Below are positions 9,464 to 17,521 of a stretch of DNA of 17,521 nucleotides, piece by piece. The stretch spans positions 170,301 through 187,821 of the forward strand of contig KQ482076.1 in assembly GCA_001430745.1 (NCBI GenBank), in the 5' to 3' direction. The stretch is from Auxenochlorella pyrenoidosa (taxonomy: Eukaryota > Chlorophyta > Trebouxiophyceae > Chlorellales > Chlorellaceae). Numbering within the stretch: the first letter of the stretch is position 1; every line of letters begins with the position of its first letter. The translations under genes and the position numbers were made by a program. Below the pieces are notes generated by a model, which did not search any database, was not told the origin of the DNA, and saw only the letters and a program-made list of their open reading frames with translations.

Positions 9464-12400
9464 ATGAGAAGAGCCTGCATTCTGGCCGGACCGCTGCTGC
9501 TCGCCTTGGCGGCGCTTGTGACCGCCGAGTCGTGCGACGCTCCGACTCTGTGTCGCCGTTATGTCAGTCCGGCACCTAAAATCATCGGAATCGGGTCGCA
9601 GAAAGCCCAGCCACCGCGAGCCGACCTCCCTTCGCGCCACGGACGGCCACCCCCGCCTTCTCCCCGCTCTCCCGTCTGCAAGAAGCCCCAGGTGAGCAAG
9701 GTTGGGCACGCAGATGGTTACGACCGGCGCTGGACAGCGGCCCTGGGCACCTTCTTCTCAGGTGCAGGGCTCGCTGTCCCGGTGCCGCAGCGGCTGCCTG
9801 GCGGTGCCAGCCCGGGCCGCCCGCTGCTGTCTGAGCTGTGCGCCCGCCCAGCTGCCGCCTTCTGGGACCTCTCCCCCCCTGCAGACTCATGCCGCCGTCC
9901 ACGGCCCTAGTATGCTCGTCCTTGGCTGCGTAGCTGGCGCAGCAGGGGCAGCCTGCGGCGCCGGCGCAGTGGTGCTGTGGCAGCAGTCGCGGCGGCGCCG
10001 CCGCCGCCTGCGCAGGGCATCCCCTGGCAGGCCTCCGGAGCGCACGATACAGCTGCCTGCGCTCACGCACCCCCCAGCCCGCTCTCCCTGGGCAGGCAGG
10101 CGGGCCAGCATGCCGGCGCACGGCGCTGCGCCGGCAGCGCTGCGGCAGCCCCCGCCGCCAGCCCGGTCCCGCAGCCTGCTGGTAGAGGCGGCCAGCGGCG
10201 AGCACGCCAGGGGCAGCATCATTGCCCGCGTGTCCAGCGACGCGCCCTGCCTGGCCATGTACAGCCCCTTTGCTTCCTGCGCCGCCCAGAGCAGCGAGCA
10301 CAGCCACAGCCCAGCCGCCGGCCGCAACCCCCGCCTGCCAACTGTCGGCAGCGCTGCAAGCACAGTCGCTGGCGTTCTCGAGGCAGCCGCGGCGCGGGCC
10401 GCTCTGGCTCGGCCAGCCCCCGCCAACCCCACCCGGCTCAGCCTCAGCCTCAGCAAGCCAGAGTCCTCTGGCGACACTTGGCAGCGAGGCGGCGCTGATG
10501 ACCTGCCCGCCCACTCCCCCTGCATCCGGGCGTCTCTCTCTCCTGATGGGTGCATCACACCCGTGCGCCCGCCCTCCACACCCTCTCTGGGCAACTCTGA
10601 AGGGAACCCCAGCACACGCACAGGCGCCGCGGTGCCGCATGCCAGCACCGACCCCACCATGCATCACAGCACGCTTTCACCTGACGGCTGCCAGCCAGCT
10701 GCAGCTCCAGGCGAGGAGGAGCCGCAGGCAGCAGAGCAAGGGGCTCCCCTGCTGCCTGCCGACTGGGCTGCCCACCTGGGCGCTGGGTCCCTGCCTGATG
10801 CGCTGAGGCGCTGCCTGGTGCACCCCACTGAGATCTGCTTTCTGTACCAGCCAGGCGGGCTGCTGCAGCGGCTGGGCGAGGGCGCCAGGTGGGTGGTGAG
10901 GGCGGATGGCTGGAAGCGGCTCTGGGGAGGGCTGCTTGGGGCACAGCCACATTACTGGCTTTGTCTGGTCATGCTTCAAAGCCTCCCCACCCTCATGTGG
11001 CTGGCTAAAAGCCGGTCCCCCCCCCTTCCCCCGCCCCACCACTACCACCACCACCACCCCGTCCCTGCAGCGCCACTGTGTTCCGCGCCCAGTTCCGCGG
11101 GCAGGCGGTGGCTGTCAAGGTGATGCACGTCGGGCACAGCGCAGAGGCGCAGCGGGCCTTTGTGACGGTGAGCAGGGCGCCATAGGCGGCGACCGGGATG
11201 GCCTGCCTCGATGCCGTGCCTGGCTGTGCCGCTGCCGTGGGCTTCGCCAGGGTCTTGCGGCGGCGCTGCCGTCACGCGGCTGCCAGCCTGGCACCTTGCA
11301 GGAGGCCGCGCGCATGCAGCAGCTGCGGCACGACAACATAGTGGGCTTTCTAGGCATCAGCCTGGATGGGCCCAACGCCTTGCTGGTCATGGAGTACTGC
11401 GCGGGTGAGCCCATTGGTGTAGTTTTTTTTTAGTTTTTTTACCAGATTGCAAATTTCCTGGGTACCAGGCAGGACGGGCCCAACGCCTTGCTGGTCATGA
11501 GCACTGCGCAGGCAAGCTTGCTCGCTTGTTTGGGCTTGAAGTCTCTCTAATCGGAACGGAACGTGTGACACAGACCCAAGCTGCGCGTGCGGCAATGGCC
11601 GGCAGCCGAAAGGCAGCACGGAACCTGGCTGTGGATGGCCCAGCTTGCACGCATCAGGTCTAACTAGCACCGGCCAGACGTGTGCGGGGTGGACATGCCC
11701 TCAGCTCATTGTTCCCCTGTTCTGCTGCCGCAGGCCTCGACCTGCTGGACTCGCTGCAAGTGCTTGCCGGCGACGGCAGCGGGCGCCGCCTCTTTGGCTG
11801 GTGGCGCCGCGGCCGGCGTGTGGCGCTGCACTTGGCACGTGCCCTGGCTCACCTGCACTCTCTTGGCATCGTGCACATGGACGGTGCGTGATTCAAGGCC
11901 CAAGTGGCGGCGTCCGGCTGCCCGAATTTCCTGCTGTGCACTGTACCTGCTGCACAGGTGCGCATTCCAAACCGCTGGGAAACCACGCTTTCCCCATCTC
12001 ATCTATATATTATTTGTGTCTGTTCCCGGCTGCAGTGAAGAGCAGCAACGTGCTGCTGACGGCACAGGGCGGCGCAAAGCTGTGCGATGTGGGCCTTTCG
12101 CACGTCCTGGAGAGCATGAACCTGTCCACAATCGCCTGCACAGGCACTTTCGCCTGGTGAGGCTGCCCACCCCTACCTGGCGCATGCGCTTCCCAAGTGC
12201 ATGCCAGCAGACTGCTTGTGCCACAAGCAGACAGTGAAGTTGGTGCATTCCCAGTGACGAACTGTGCGTGGTTCCTGGTACTTTCTCATCCCACGCAGGG
12301 CTGCGCCAGAGGTGTTGCTAGGGAGCAGTGACTGCGGGCAGCCTGCCGACATCTACAGGTGAGCGGAGAGCAAATATGGCTTCGGTTCATTCTGATATGC

Positions 12401-12957
12401 CTTGCAGTAGACAGGACAAGAACTGCGTTGCTTTGCCGGCCACCCAACTGGCAAACCAGGCTTCTACCCGGCCTGCGTGAATGCCCACCCGGCGACAGCT
12501 AGCGTTCTGTGCACCCCACCCCACCCCCACCCCACCCCCCCCACCCCCACCCCCACCCCCACCCCCGGGCAGCTTTGGCGTGGTGCTGTGGGAGCTGCTG
12601 ACTGGGGAGCGCCCCGTGAGGGGCAACCTGCGCCTGCCCAGGGTGCCAGAGGAGTGCCCGCAGGCAAGCCACATGGGAGCAGCCCCAACTCGCAACGCAC
12701 ACGCATGGCTGGTGCCGTGGCATGGCTCCCTCTGCCCCAGGGCAATGCTCCAGTGCGCTTGCCTGGTTGCTTTCTCAGCAGCGGCCCGGCCTGCCCCGCC
12801 CTCTCCACCCCCGCAGGAGGTGGCTGACCTCATGCTGCTCTGCCTCAGCACCGACCCGACGGCCAGGCCCACAGCTGCCCACTTGGTGGTGCAGCTGGAG
12901 GCGCTGATGCCTCTCAGGCCTTCCCTGCAGGCGGCTGCCAGTGAGCCTGCCTCTTGA
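9464..12957 (+). CDS. Single-pass receptor-like protein kinase 1 (tandem copy 1)
   Basis: Nine exons: 9464-9691, 9885-10888, 11071-11167, 11302-11404, 11734-11883, 12036-12156, 12299-12358, 12573-12663, 12817-12957. They join in phase to give 664 residues. The protein starts with a signal peptide (MRRACILAGPLLLALAALV). It then has a short Pro-rich ectodomain with three Cys, a membrane helix at about 86-108, and an Arg run (RRRRRRLRR) that sets type I topology. A long low-complexity cytosolic linker leads to the kinase domain at about 402-650. Kinase landmarks are GEGASATVF, K427 (VAVKV), E444 (EAARMQQL), VMEYC at the hinge, H525-M526-D527 with K529 and N532, D545-V546-G547, APE (570-572) and DIYSFGVVLWELLTGERP. 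Every essential catalytic residue is present. The Arg of HRD is Met and the DFG Phe is Val, so it is a non-RD kinase. The last intron (12664-12816) is GC-AG. Ligand and pathway are unknown; membrane signalling is inferred from the architecture. Confidence 0.9.
11451..11512 (+). pseudogene. Decayed copy of exon 4 inside intron 4 of receptor-like kinase 1
   Basis: The intron sequence repeats the end of exon 4. The block CGGGCCCAACGCCTTGCTGG at 11475-11494 continues into GTCATGAGCACTGCGC, while the exon has GTCATGGAGTACTGCGCGG. The upstream part TTTCCTGGG matches the FLG codons, and is closest to copy 2 of the kinase (AATTTCCTGGGC). Small changes after GTCATG break the reading frame. It is probably an old partial duplication or gene-conversion scar and not an alternative exon. 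Confidence 0.7.
12212..12230 (+). repeat. 19-base palindrome in intron 6 of receptor-like kinase 1
   Basis: CTGCTTGTG C CACAAGCAG is a perfect 9-base inverted repeat around one base. It lies about 55 bases after the donor of intron 6, and the same palindrome sits in intron 6 of the tandem copy at 17110-17128. Confidence 0.8.
12512..12567 (+). repeat. C-rich CCCCA/CCCCCA tandem tract before exon 8
   Basis: An imperfect tandem run of CCCCA and CCCCCA units ends a few bases before the exon 8 acceptor (CCCGGGCAG|C) and serves as its pyrimidine-rich tract. The minus strand is a string of G4-G5 runs and could form a G-quadruplex. Similar C-runs precede exon 3 in both kinase copies (11020-11060 and 15846-15883). 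Confidence 0.75.
12664..12816 (+). other. GC-AG intron (last intron of receptor-like kinase 1)
   Basis: The donor is CAG|GCAAGC, the standard form of a GC donor, and the acceptor is CCCCCGCAG|GAG. Removing it joins PEECPQ to EVADLMLLCLSTDPTARPT, the expected C-terminal kinase helix, in phase 0. Confidence 0.82.
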
Positions 12958-13898
12958 GGTCTTCCCCCCTTCCCCAACGGGCGCGCCATTCCGGGCAATG
13001 CAAGTTCGCATGGCAGTTCTGCCGATTCCTCATGTACTGCGCTATGGGGCACACTGATCTGCTGACTCGTTTCCGCGGCATTGCTGGCTGACAATGCCAG
13101 CGCGCAAAGGCAACTGTATTGCCTCATTGCAGCCATCCGATTTTCTGTCACATAGTGAAATAATGAGCGAAGCTTTTTATAACAAAGCCCCGCCCACCTG
13201 ATAAATGAGCAACACAGCATTCGCGGTTCTCCCAGTCTTTTGACTTCTGCCACATCGACGTGCCACCGCACCTACTACACTGCATGCCGTTTAATCTTTT
13301 TCCCAACCTGTGTGTTTGACATCCACAGCCTTTAGAATGGTCCTTCTGAGGCCACTTGTTGAAAGCCTCCCATCAAACACATTTCACCACTGCCCTGCTG
13401 CCTTCTCTCATTCCCTTCTCCTTGCGCAATGTGCCTTGACTGTGCCAGCGCTGCTGCCCTCCCAAGCATCAACACTCAATGGCAGGGCGCTCCTGTCGAG
13501 CTGTCCTATCATCTTTCACCAGATTATTTTCTGCATCCTGTCGCACATTCACCCAACTCACCCCCGCCGCCAGGGTTCCGGAAAGGGACATCCCTGCCTG
13601 AATGCAGGCTCGTCTAGCCTGCTTGCCGGTCGATCTTCTGCTGGTTTCTTACATGTAAAACCCAATATGTCAGCCAACAAATGCAGCCTTCTGCAGGATT
13701 TTGAAGGCAGGTTGCTTGCAGATCACGCAGCAAACGAGTGCTGGCTTGCATTACTTGTGCCTCCTCGATTGCGTTGTGCCCCGCCACCACCCCACTGCCT
13801 CGCTCTGACCGCGGGCCACATACCTGCACCAACTGATCGCTCACGTTCATGGGGTATGGATGGATGTATAGTAGTTTTCGCAACAGCCAGGAGCTGCA
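12958..13898. other. Spacer downstream of receptor-like kinase 1
   Basis: This region is lower in GC than the genes and has no supportable coding exon. It should begin with the 3' UTR of receptor-like kinase 1. Open frames at 13310-13903 (plus) lack any recognisable domain or signal. Confidence 0.55.
13654..13658 (+). terminator. Possible TGTAA polyadenylation signal of receptor-like kinase 1
   Basis: TGTAA is the usual green-algal polyadenylation signal. This is the first one I noticed after the stop codon at 12957, about 700 bases on, which would give a long but acceptable algal 3' UTR. A five-base match is weak evidence. Confidence 0.3.
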
Positions 13899-14132
13899 CT
13901 TAAGCTGCACCAGGCGCGCAAGCAGGACCGTCCCGACCGCCCGGCCTTGGGAGCGGTCGAGTCGGTGGCTCGGCCAACTTGGCCTGCCAGCCATATTGAA
14001 GTGATGGTGTGCTCAGATGGTTCCCTAATCTCGCCAGGATCCCTAGCCTGGGCATTTGAATGCACCAAAAGACCCTTCCAGCTAGCATGTCTCGAAGAGT
14101 CACTTTGTTTTAGCGCAGGGACAGAATCGTCC
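13899..14132 (-). pseudogene. Decayed kinase C-terminal fragment, related to the pseudokinase gene
   Basis: On the minus strand the frame reads LSLR, a stop (TAA), then NKVTLRDMLAGR, which resembles LHGNHVVRDMLAGRP in exon 10 of the gene at 3475-6618. Further on, TCCTGGCGAGATTAGGGAACCAT resembles the exon 10 end and GC donor of that gene (TCCAGGCGAG, then ATCAGGGAACCAT). Near 13949-13899 another frame reads GRAVGTVLLARLVQLK, similar in pattern to DRPGMLGILASLRHLQ. The in-frame stop and the frame change mark it as non-functional. Each match is short; their shared order is the main support. Confidence 0.6.
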
Positions 14133-14324
14133 CCTCACTTCTTGGGCCTGCGCGTTTCCCTTCCCCCCGCACGCCAACTTTGTTGAAACACGTTTTGCTA
14201 GTCTGATTGCCAGCAGGAAACTCGTCCTGGCGGCTGTCCGGCGCATGGAGAGCCGATGACAGGGGGTGTTGATGAACTTTACCCGCTAAAATTCGGTCAC
14301 TGTTTTTCCCTCGCGTCGTTCACG

Positions 14325-17300
14325 ATGAATCGCGCCTTGCTAGCGTTGCTGCTGGCTGTGGCCACACTTGTGCCCGCCGGACAGTGTGGCGCTCCCGCAC
14401 AGCGGCCGTCCAGCTCCACCAGCGGCGCAGTCTCGACATGTTCCTTGACCTGCGATCCTGTGGACGCTGGCTGGACATTGGACAGCTCACTTGCTCCTGC
14501 GGGCGGGCGGCATGCCGCAGAAGGATTTCCTTCCCAAACCAGAGGCGCAGGGCCCGAGGTGTGCAAGTAAATAATGCAACTGATCGATCGGCCGCCCTCG
14601 GGGCTCGCCGCCACGACCTGCCTGCCTGTCCCGCCGGCGCGCCCCCGAAGTTTCACCAACAGATACAATCAGCCCTTCCCCCCCGCCCAGGCTTTGCAGC
14701 ATTGGACAAGCAGCCACAACATCCGCCTTGTGCTTGTGATCGCAGTGGCAGGTGCTGCAGGCGCCGCTTGTGGAGCAGTCACTCTCCTCTTTATCCAGAG
14801 AGCCCAGCTGCGGCGCCGCCGCAGGCAGGCACGCTGCAGACAGCAGCAGCAGCAGCAGCAGCAGCAGCCGCGTCGGATCAGGATGCCGCCGCCCAGCCAG
14901 GCCCTCTCGCCCTGGGCACACAGGCGCGCCAGCTTGGCAGTCGACCGCTCCTCCTCAGCGGCCGCAAAGCGCCCGCCCCTGCCGCCTGCCCGCAGGCACA
15001 GCCTGCCTGCCGTGCCACTGGTCAGTGGGCGGCTCGACAGCGGCATCATCGCCCGCGTGTCCAGCGACGCTCCGTCCCTGTCGCTTGGCAGCCCGTTTGC
15101 TGCCAGCGCTGCGCAGCCAGGCAGGCGCAGCCAGGGCGCGCCTGCTGGCCCAGCAGGGCTCCCCCCCATCGGTGCAGCCGCGTGCACCGCAGCTGCTGTG
15201 CTTGCCACCGGCGCGGCGCCGCCGAGGAGCGGCAGCCTCAGCGGCAGCCGGCGTTCCCTCAGTTCAGAGTCAGCCAGCACTCCTGATGCGCCTGCCTACT
15301 CCCCGAGCGTCAGGCCATCCCTCGAAGGCTGCACCACACCCTCCCCTCCCTCCCGCCTCTCCTCGACGCACCACCGCGCCTCAATGAGCAACCTGCCCGG
15401 CACATGCGCCGATGCAGCGGTGTTGCGTGTCAGCGAGTCACTATCCGAGCGTTGCCACAAAGGCCCGCCTGATGGCTGCCTGCCAGCAGCGGCACCCAGC
15501 CAGGCGGAGCAGCTGGCAGCAGACCCCGCGGCTCCTCTCCCTGCGCAGCTGCCTGGCCCTCTCCAGGCGTGCGCTCTGCCTGACTCCCTGAGGGGCTGCC
15601 TGGTGCACCCTGCTGAGATCTCCTTTGTGCACTGGCCGGATGAGCCGCTGCAGCGGCTGGGCGAGGGCGCCAGGTGGGCGGAGCAGGGCGAGTTGGCGGC
15701 AGCGACTACCAGGGAGGGCTGCTTGGGACACAGCCGCCGGTTTGGCTCTTTTCTGCTCACGCTTGCGAGCCTCCACAACCCCGTGTGGCTGGCTAACACT
15801 CGGCCCACCCGCCTCCTCACCACCCGAGACCCTACCCCTTCAACTTCCCCCCCCCTACGCCCCCCCCCCCTCCCCCCCTCCCTGCAGCGCCACTGTGTTC
15901 CGTGCCCAGTTCCGCGGGCAGACGGTGGCAGTTAAGGTGATGCACGTCGGGCACAGCACAGAGGCGCAGAAAATCTTCATCAGGGTGAGAATGGGCCCAA
16001 CAGTTGCCCTGGGGGAACCTTCTGGCTCTCCTGCTGGGCAGAGGACTGTGCCGGCAAGAGGCGCATCACAGGCGTTTGCCTCAGCGTCAGCACGCTAGGC
16101 GCACCACCCCGCAGCCCAGCATCCCCACCCTTGATGCTCTGCGCTGTCCACCAACCTCAATATGCACTCCAACCATCCAGTCTCATGAGGCGAATGCCTC
16201 CGTTGACTTAAAATCTCTCACTCACTCACTCAACCACCCACCGTGGCCCAATCCCTCTGCAGGAGGCCGCGCGCATGCAGCAGCTGCAGCATGACCAAAT
16301 CGTGAATTTCCTGGGCATCAGCCTGGATGGGCCCAATGCCATGCTGATCATGGAGTATTGTGCAGGTGAACCCATTGGTGCAGTGGTTTTATCGACCAGG
16401 CTGTATGACTAGATAAGTAGAAGCGAGGTTGTGAAAGCCCCGTGTGGCTAGACAACGTGAAAAGACTACCTGCCGGGAGGACCCAGAGGCATCAAGGGCC
16501 TGTTCGAGCACCTGCACGAACAGCGACTGAGGACCTGTTGCCGCCCGGCTGCCGCAGGTCGCGACCTGCTCGGCTCGCTGCAAGTGCTTGCCGACGACGG
16601 CAGCGGCTGCCGCCTCTTTGGCTGGTGGCACCGCGGCCGGCGTGTGGCGCTGCACCTGGCTGAAGCCATTGCCCACCTGCACTCCCTGGGCATCGTGCAC
16701 ATGGACGGTGCGTGCTTGAGCTGAATCTGTCGTGCCCTGTGATTCCGTCATGCCCTGTGCTTGACCCCTGTACCATTGCTGGCGCACCGCTCGCTGCGCA
16801 GTGCGGCGCGCCGCCAAGCAGCGTGCCTCCGCCCTGCACGCCGCGCGTGCATGCAGTCAAGAGCAGCACTCCAAACCACTGGGAAACCACGCTTTTCCCC
16901 TGCTCACCCTATATTTTTTGTGTGCACTCCCGGCCGCAGTGAAGAGCAGCAATGTGCTGCTGTCGGCGCGGGGTGCCGCCAAGCTGGGTGACGTCGGCCT
17001 GTCCCGCCTGCTGGAGAGGACACACCTGTCGGCTGTCTCCTGCATCGGCACCTTTGCCTGGTGAGGCTGCCCACCTGGCGTATGCGTTTTCCAAGTGCAT
17101 ACCAGCAGACTGCTTGTGCCACAAGCAGACAGTGAAGTTTGTGCCTGGTGGAGTGCCAGCCGCCCATGGTGGAGGGGACTGTAGAGGCTGACGCTCTGCC
17201 CAGCTCCTGCAGACAGAGGCAGCCCGGCTTCTGGTGCAGCCCTCTTTTCCAACTGCCCGTCACGGTGGAGGTGGCGGCAGGCCGAGGCAGCGCTCAAGCG

Positions 17301-17397
17301 TGGTGCGAGCGCCCTTTCCCGCCTGCTTTCTGTGCAGGGCCGCGCCAGAGGTGCTGCTTGGCGGCCACGACTGCGGGCGCCCCGCCGACATCTACAG
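14325..17397 (+). CDS. Single-pass receptor-like protein kinase 2 (tandem copy 2, 3' partial)
   Basis: Exons 14325-14558, 14691-15673, 15888-15984, 16263-16365, 16558-16707, 16940-17060 and 17338-17397 are in phase. They give at least 582 residues, and the window ends inside intron 7. Exons 3 to 7 have the same lengths as in the kinase at 9464-12957. A signal peptide (MNRALLALLLAVATLVPAG) precedes a short Ser/Gly-rich ectodomain unlike that of copy 1. A membrane helix follows at about 91-113 (sharing VAGAAGAACGA), then RRRRR, a Gln9 run and a linker. The kinase domain shows GEGASATVF, K422, EAARMQQLQHDQIV, MEYC, H520-M521-D522 with K524 and N527, D540-V541-G542 and APE. Catalytic residues are intact, and it is again non-RD with DVG. 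The exon 2 acceptor could be either 14690 or 14699 (two AGs 9 bases apart, same frame). The missing end should begin with Ser-Phe-Gly, as in copy 1. Confidence 0.88.
14841..14867 (+). repeat. (CAG)9 repeat coding Gln9 in kinase 2 juxtamembrane region
   Basis: Nine pure CAG codons follow the Arg-rich segment after the membrane helix. Kinase 1 has no such run at this place. Pure trinucleotide repeats often vary in length, so this is a likely polymorphic site. Confidence 0.9.
17110..17128 (+). repeat. 19-base palindrome in intron 6 of receptor-like kinase 2
   Basis: This is the same perfect inverted repeat as at 12212-12230 (CTGCTTGTG C CACAAGCAG). It is embedded in about 85 bases of intron that closely match copy 1 from the donor site onward, including CCCAAGTGCAT-like sequence before it and GACAGTGAAGTT after it. 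Confidence 0.8.
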
Positions 17398-17521
17398 GTG
17401 GGACCGGGGCGGGTTCCTGCACCCGTGGGCAGTGCCTCTGTTGCAGCACAAAGCAGGGCAGCCCCTGTCCCTCAGCCCAGACAAGCAGCAAACTTGTCCA
17501 CCTCTTCTTCAGCGAGGCTGC

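Noticed and set aside
9582..10667. Minus-strand open frame of 361 residues opposite kinase 1 exon 2
   Set aside because: It mirrors the linker exon of the receptor kinase, and no motif or signal supports it.
12512..12567. Telomere-like or minisatellite array
   Set aside because: The units are CCCCA/CCCCCA, not the plant/algal CCCTAAA type, and the tract sits in an intron as a splice pyrimidine tract.
17398..17521. Possible exon 8 start of kinase 2 at 17513 (CTTCTTCAG|CGAGGCTGC)
   Set aside because: The phase fits, but the residues would read Ser-Glu-Ala, not the expected Ser-Phe-Gly of kinase 1, so the stretch is more likely still intron.
1..17521. CRISPR arrays, tRNA or rRNA genes, transposase genes, viral genes
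   Set aside because: I saw no regular spaced repeats, no tRNA cloverleaf, no rRNA core motifs and no transposase, integrase or reverse-transcriptase motifs; the gene style is eukaryotic nuclear. A proper search was not possible by eye.

Overview
The window looks like nuclear DNA of a GC-rich green alga. A trebouxiophyte of the Chlorella type is my inference from gene style; no species can be named. Genes are split by many short introns (about 77 to 330 bases), mostly GTGAGN...CAG. Exons are GC-rich with Ala/Pro/Gln-rich low-complexity stretches, and one gene encodes a chloroplast Rubisco assembly factor. Exon chains below were built by hand from splice signals, reading phase and family motifs; no transcript was available.

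Layout. (1) Bases 1-2215, minus strand: N-terminal part of a BRCA1-like RING E3 ligase, running off the left edge. (2) 3475-6618, minus: an 11-exon protein kinase homologue that has lost the usual ATP- and metal-binding residues, so probably a pseudokinase, with a myristoylation-like N terminus. (3) 7358-8700, minus: a 4-exon RbcX Rubisco assembly chaperone with its own transit peptide. (4) 9464-12957, plus: a complete 9-exon single-pass receptor-like kinase. (5) 14325-17397 and beyond, plus: a tandem paralogue of that kinase, cut by the right edge. Between the two receptor kinases, on the minus strand at about 13899-14132, lies a decayed fragment that resembles the C-terminal end of the pseudokinase gene.

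How the parts relate. The two receptor kinases share exon lengths (97, 103, 150, 121 and 60 bases), intron phases and parts of their intron sequence, so they are a fairly recent tandem duplication. Their ectodomains, each carried on a separate first exon, look unrelated. The pseudokinase is only a distant relative. Even so, it and the first receptor kinase both have a rare GC-AG intron at the matching place near the end of the kinase domain. RbcX and the first receptor kinase are transcribed divergently from a 763-base spacer. The BRCA1-like gene and RbcX appear to be ordinary housekeeping neighbours. The unusual content is the kinase cluster and its relics.
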